From a virus: 28,347 bases of DNA. Each line of letters starts with the position of its first letter. Within the stretch, counting starts at the first letter, position 1. Of the stretch, positions 25,701-28,347 are shown one piece after another. The notes beneath the pieces are model-generated. The model was not told the DNA's origin. It saw nothing but the letters and a program-made list of their open reading frames with translations, and made no database searches. Both the position numbers and the translations under genes were made by a program. The DNA lies in IMG/VR virus record IMGVR_UViG_3300047477_000310, positions 1-28,347 of that record. One strand, written 5' to 3'.

Positions 25701-27456
25701 CTGTAACTTTAGCTGTAGCATTACCTGTAGATAATTTACCTGATGCTCTTACTTTAGTATCCTCAATAAAAGATGTCATATCTGTTTCATTAAAAGAGTA
25801 AACAATATTCTCAACACCTTGCTGATTAGCTGATGCAGATACTACAGATTGAGATGGTACATAGTTTTCACAACCCATTACTAAGGTAGCTAGTGACCTA
25901 ACTTTTAAAAAGTTATAAGCCTCAGCTTCTGGGATATTAGATTTATTAAAATCTAATACGTTAAGTACTTGTTTTATAAAGACGTTGGTATTGTATGATT
26001 CGTCATTTTTATAAACATCTTGATTTACTGAATTCATTGAAATAGAAACAGTTGAAGGATATTTACCCATGTATTGAATAATAGGATGCTTAAAAGAAGA
26101 TATTTGATGTGATACTAATTTATTTTTTCTAGAAACTTTTATAGAAGTAATACCCATTTGTAAATCTTCTACATTACCTCCGTGCCATTGAATAAATACA
26201 CTCGAGCCACCTGATAAACTTGATTTATCTTTATTGGGATTATCTCTTTCTTCATTAGTAGCATTAACTTTACTAGCTATTGATTCAGGTGCAACACTAC
26301 TTTGTAAACCTTTTCCATTCCTGCCTACACTACTTTGTAGTCCCTTAGTTCCTTTTAAAGCTGCTAGTAATGGATTTGTATTAGGTGCCGTATTCTCTTT
26401 TTTCTTAGCTTCTTCTTTTCTGCTATCTTGAGTAGTTAATTCACCTTGTTTAATTTCATTCTCGGAGTTAACTGAGAAAGTACTTCTATTTTCGAATACA
26501 GAGTCGCTACTAAAATCCTGATTAGAAAGAGTAGCTAGTAAATTCTCATACGATCCATTATCATAATGACCTACGTTAGTTACTGTAATTACTTTACAGT
26601 CTTCTCCTACCAGTCTACCATCATCTAAGTTTTCCTCATCTTCGTTAATTACGAACATTAATGGAGCCATTAAGTTGACTCTCATAGATGGATGAATACT
26701 TTTAGTGTTTGTTGCAGACGTCTGAAGTAACCCTGTTCTTATTAATTCTTCGTATACTTTGCTTTCTTTTGGACGCATGTATTGCTTCCATACAGCAGAT
26801 TCTTGCAATGAACTACAAGGTTGATTTGGTACTTCAATTAATCTTTTTTGTTCTTCTACTTTTTTATTACTTGTAAATACTTTATCTAGGTATTTCTGCT
26901 GACTAGTTTTCTCTTGTTTTTTTACAATTTCTTCATCTTCTTCTTCACCATACTCAGAGTCAGTAACTACTTGAGTAGTTAGGTTAGATTTAAATTCAAA
27001 ATCTCTGATTAAAGCTTTGTGATTAAAATATTGAAGAACTACTTCTAAAAATAACATATTAGAAGCAGCTGCGTCTTGTACTAAATTTATTTCATCTACT
27101 GCGAACATCATGTAGCCAGTTTCTGATATAGATGTTGGTGAAATATATGTTCTTATTCTTTGATTTCGAATAAAACAAAAAGGATAAGAAGATAATTCTG
27201 TAATTAATCTAATACAGTTATATGTATTATTTAAAGTTGATGCTTCTACTTCATTTAAATGTGTTACTTGAAAAGGAATACTTAACACTACTTTAGTAGC
27301 TGAATATTTAGATCTATAACAAAATACAGCTTTAGATCTAAGATAGCTATCTTCCATAACCCAATTGTCATCCATAACCTGTACATCAGATGGGTTAATT
27401 TCCATGTTAATGTCGTTAATTATAAATAGTTCATCTTGTTTATTATTAGTTTTCAT
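19717..27456 (-). CDS. Giant tail hub with lytic transglycosylase, SNase nuclease and M23 endopeptidase domains, 2,579 aa
   Basis: Two beta-rich segments (residues about 10-160 and 420-475) and long acidic or low-complexity linkers form the N-terminal third. Residues 970-1110 form an SLT lytic transglycosylase: catalytic Glu990 in HIES, then GAQGLFQLT and LGYNLGPG. Residues about 1245-1395 form a staphylococcal-nuclease-like domain with DGDT (from D1262), RLYGIDTPE (R1280, D1285, E1288) and R1341, matching the known catalytic Arg-Glu-Arg set. Residues about 1450-1590 form an M23 metallopeptidase with H1473/D1477 (HKGID) and HLH at 1564-1566 as zinc ligands. Residues about 1650-2150 are hub-like. 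A hydrophobic stretch at about 2353-2408 could hold membrane helices. Spacing from a possible AAGGA to ATG 27456 is long. The protein probably pierces the envelope during injection; the job of the nuclease is open. Confidence 0.9.
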   Translation of the reverse strand: MKTNNKQDELFIINDINMEINPSDVQVMDDNWVMEDSYLRSKAVFCYRSKYSATKVVLSIPFQVTHLNEVEASTLNNTYNCIRLITELSSYPFCFIRNQRIRTYISPTSISETGYMMFAVDEINLVQDAAASNMLFLEVVLQYFNHKALIRDFEFKSNLTTQVVTDSEYGEEEDEEIVKKQEKTSQQKYLDKVFTSNKKVEEQKRLIEVPNQPCSSLQESAVWKQYMRPKESKVYEELIRTGLLQTSATNTKSIHPSMRVNLMAPLMFVINEDEENLDDGRLVGEDCKVITVTNVGHYDNGSYENLLATLSNQDFSSDSVFENRSTFSVNSENEIKQGELTTQDSRKEEAKKKENTAPNTNPLLAALKGTKGLQSSVGRNGKGLQSSVAPESIASKVNATNEERDNPNKDKSSLSGGSSVFIQWHGGNVEDLQMGITSIKVSRKNKLVSHQISSFKHPIIQYMGKYPSTVSISMNSVNQDVYKNDESYNTNVFIKQVLNVLDFNKSNIPEAEAYNFLKVRSLATLVMGCENYVPSQSVVSASANQQGVENIVYSFNETDMTSFIEDTKVRASGKLSTGNATAKVTEMSVRWLTEFTKIFPDIMNSKNPSETYMHSLKTFKSIVELAIAAYNDLGFEKNKINDALETMSSLLPELQPGQNIIKGVELLPKDLNPKDLVNGSNLYTEGSKEIVETKENPNWNPDVKIGGSGKFGEAGSFSGSGSTRLVVDKVTKNPNFSEASLYKIYSGFIPFMVKTLLTRQSAQEGKVSTNIPGIKLNKSGRFDNLAITVVSNLEAALKNGEQAAAQSIDSTEVRTFFEEFSEFYAQTFFGYNYEDLSLEDLSPTEYDRNTDLLVQSIDPFFFLIERNHLDGTELANAYEQMYAQTGNLEIIPEKMNKQDETAKDNPDATALPLPVDYRQLKEIEYNKITPDTFMLTSVLNPSPADLGVGNGKNITIKQPYVDAIEKALKHYGYDKDDNFRKLVYSFLHIESANGTDPKAFDSEGAQGLFQLTNGAMTQLMMINNKVIDSQGNPLPSGRDKAWAASQAPSQRPKLRTDHFFNACCGIEYLLYIRKNYGNSTLINGQQNPVLLYLGYNLGPGSLEQLYSVISGKSSSAPAAIEMLKQQGNVKGVIWNGNHKETIESYIKVLTERSFSHNNVPKELQAGYSPNAIQEFIGIFTNAPESKKSYPTLTKLANNIFTKANEKVQGTTIPQNNANVKKVDQLYSNFVVTPTKADTVNFVEAGRGRTGVIVGRHAATTEDGDTLDFVDGKTGERIQIRLYGIDTPETTHLGEVDKKTLKQSEIGVAEILGNKAKEEMTRMAFGKTVSIIDMDPDTTGTRHVAKIVLPDGVDPALTLLRNGLGFVPDKFTSNSAYKKAEQEAKDNNRGIWKLPNGVAYKPRQFKTDGRLLTDDQVDKAKAQNTLRFTEADLDNASKVNGVQFNNYQPVAGGPFRTESPFGNRKGGGGVSKNHKGIDIKCPAGTKVVAAASGFAKFKSQVAPQGKPSFGYYIEIDHGNGFLTRYAHLSKSLISSAGKRVQAGEHIGFSGGVAGKEGSGSSTGAHLHYEVRYKGKPINPYGTKLLTEYKAGDPVGQGNNTAPPISSKASLDALVPKAGVTPENTVYNEDELAKAIFQRMNKYVNLGLKTSLPAIKVYVTIGNENDKFWLNTLKGGIQYYELKGIKSFSMACNNDVNPVDVVVMDIADPSFLNTDAFMGLKKMQGISPNKIGTDYETQFSNDNILLRAGLKLHIRLGYGNNISKLDVVFNGTITDINISNPQNVQVICEGFGKELLGEIFGPVKPVMLNSQDDHMSTAGVIGESLLARCITHFGYSSGFWADKFQGLFDPEDRSLAPGTFSFSYNWFFDKTPAQYRSRIYSNIFAPEIEAVDQVYRDGEWFSHFTGSFSGLYMQGYPFSVYRMTPWDCLKQMEYRHPNTIMKPKFYEDRMTMFYGIKEQMYFAKDINRATQMNSAKEIEGGTLGFSTQTYYEHRRERMSPAVDMHLVTSSHNLISNGLRLNSTYATVTNVAYSDSRSESIAAKPWEMENQKIKMDDNIFSWDLREKNLTLSSCVSKYMAFCYGTTDLKKEAEKMYSGKILVVGNPTIKAGDYVFLDDSEKRMLGLVLVRECTHHFDDKRGFITEIVPGQYVEAANFLYSSLWFKLICCSKIATSKLRNISKENFTAKDFNMVYDLLTIMNQLHIASDKPSSFPIYNSVDNAIESPDYALATRSVSALSIYVTTQLAGILGVKPHRFGTVIGAGTGRYIKAFYELFPLAELSDWKLLGKDVAHYLKVTDAVEKINGKITGTKQLIGGSKYAAYAKKAKASFKDSMAARSAKEVGLVGKAFRFTGKLLFSPIRFAGVAAGHASLIGAKVLARAMVVGLIALPVAGLAAVAIDVIITFALQWAFDKMEENKLIRQPLLLYPLVRHGKPYTAGMAGLKRNSWWESNKEELGKTIDQAKKSANIIAENGKLAGSEQNLFIQMLNWYGDGKGEERNAPITYSTNLKGNKIELNSRGEPKVVTSEDSKKLRALEKAINAEVEMLSKEEKKAEELKDQLKKVTSKELGRSTDLPIRNPK

Positions 27457-27481
27457 AATGTTAAATATTTTCCTTAAATAA

Positions 27482-28347
27482 TTAATTTGTTTGAAGTCTT
27501 GACGATCTTACTCCATTACCAAATGCTGCATTTGTCATATTGTAAACTTGATCTTGTATGTTATCAGGTTCTAATAAACTAGAATATTCATTGTAAGTTT
27601 GAATACCTTCTTCAATGAAATCTCCTCGTATTTGCATATTTTTACTATTAAAAGACTTAGGAGTTATGTAATTAGTTTTAATAGTGTTAGTAGCCATACC
27701 CATTGGAGTGTTATTGACTGAAGGTTCATCCATAGTTCCAGGAGCTCTTAGCATCTTAGAACTATGTTGTCTTACATTTTCTCTACTGTCAGAGAAGTTA
27801 GGACTATCTCGACCTAGAATAGCTACGCCTGCCATAGCAGCAAAACCACCCAGTAAGACACCTTTATTATTCTTAATAGTGTCTTTGACAATATCCATCA
27901 TACCTGTAGCAACTCTTCCAGAAGAAGTTCTCATAGTCTCTGTAAAATCACCAATATCTGATTCTACTCCACTAGATTTAAACATTTCAGCTAAGTGTTG
28001 AGAAAAAGTTGTTTTACTTCTATGTTCAGCTAAGTCCATAGGATTCATTACATCATTACCAACTTTAACTGAATGATTAAGTTCAGATGTGATAATGTCT
28101 TCCATGATTGAACGACCCTTAATACCTTCTACTGATTTTTCTTGAAGTGTATTAATGTTTAAGTAACTAGGTAAATGTGTTCTTAGAACCTTCTCATACT
28201 TGTCTCTTGCTATAGGTGATTTTCCATTACCTATATAGTTTTTTCGAGCATTTGTCAACTCCTCTACAGCTTGAATTCTAGAAGTTACAAAGTCTTCTGT
28301 GTTTAAGTGAGAAGATTTAATTAAGTTTTCCACGAATTGGTGAGACA
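27482..28347 (-). CDS. Unidentified virion protein, C-terminal part only (5' end outside window)
   Basis: The frame stays open to the window edge with no stop, and a GTG at 28333 has no ribosome site before it, so I treat the gene as truncated at its 5' end. About 288 residues are seen. The N-terminal half is helical (TSRIQAVEELTNARKNYIG). Residues around VLLGGFAAMAGVAILG (near 27825-27870) form a Gly/Ala-rich hydrophobic segment able to span a membrane. The C-terminal part is polar and loosely structured. It lies 25 nt before the hub gene, where tape-measure or hub-associated proteins are often found. This could be the C-terminal part of such a protein, but no family is recognised. Confidence 0.65.
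   Translation of the reverse strand, partial: SHQFVENLIKSSHLNTEDFVTSRIQAVEELTNARKNYIGNGKSPIARDKYEKVLRTHLPSYLNINTLQEKSVEGIKGRSIMEDIITSELNHSVKVGNDVMNPMDLAEHRSKTTFSQHLAEMFKSSGVESDIGDFTETMRTSSGRVATGMMDIVKDTIKNNKGVLLGGFAAMAGVAILGRDSPNFSDSRENVRQHSSKMLRAPGTMDEPSVNNTPMGMATNTIKTNYITPKSFNSKNMQIRGDFIEEGIQTYNEYSSLLEPDNIQDQVYNMTNAAFGNGVRSSRLQTN

Noticed and set aside
21550-26431. Several plus-strand frames of 60-80 codons within the hub gene
   Set aside because: They are chance frames opposite the hub, whose domains are clearly readable on the minus strand.

Overview
This window is a piece of the virion-structure region of a large, AT-rich bacteriophage with a contractile tail (myovirus type). Every convincing gene reads on the minus strand. 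Genes are packed tightly, often with 1-14 nt overlaps, and mostly preceded by AGGA/GGAG ribosome sites. Nearly all stops checked are TAA. The order hub, small candidate spike proteins, gp25-like protein, baseplate-J-like protein, further baseplate or fibre genes is the classical order of contractile-tail phages. The 2,579-residue hub suggests a large (possibly jumbo) phage. The cell-wall enzymes and ribosome sites point to a bacterial host, but I cannot name the host or the nearest known phage.

Layout, in the direction of transcription (high to low coordinates). 28347-27482: C-terminal part of an unidentified virion protein, cut by the window edge. 27456-19717: giant hub protein with a lytic transglycosylase, a thermonuclease (SNase) and an M23 endopeptidase in one chain, then a hub-like region and a hydrophobic C-terminal segment. 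19720-18666: two small proteins in the spike position. 18656-18249: gp25-like wedge. 18262-17069: baseplate-J-like wedge. 17069-12254: five or six baseplate or fibre-attachment genes, one only 59 codons long and one with an apparent single-base frameshift. 12182-8781: long tail fibre with a C-terminal collar domain. 8518-2544: a Calx-beta-like small protein and four further fibre or baseplate proteins. 2543-2207: a non-coding, GC-richer gap with a terminator and gene debris. 2206-1: a small unknown protein and the start of another long fibre with DPHGDR repeats and Ig-like domains.

The most notable feature is at 8554-9043. The 3' end of the long fibre gene lies between two perfect 25-bp inverted repeats. 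The same segment carries, on the opposite strand, a second start-less fibre tip in exactly the right frame. Inverting about 490 bp would swap the last 86 residues of the fibre for a different 73-residue tip and leave the neighbouring gene intact. This looks like a compact two-state receptor-binding switch, comparable in logic to the Mu G segment but much smaller. No recombinase gene is visible in the window. A second host-range hotspot is suggested around 2220-3750, where GC content rises at the tip-encoding ends of fibre genes.
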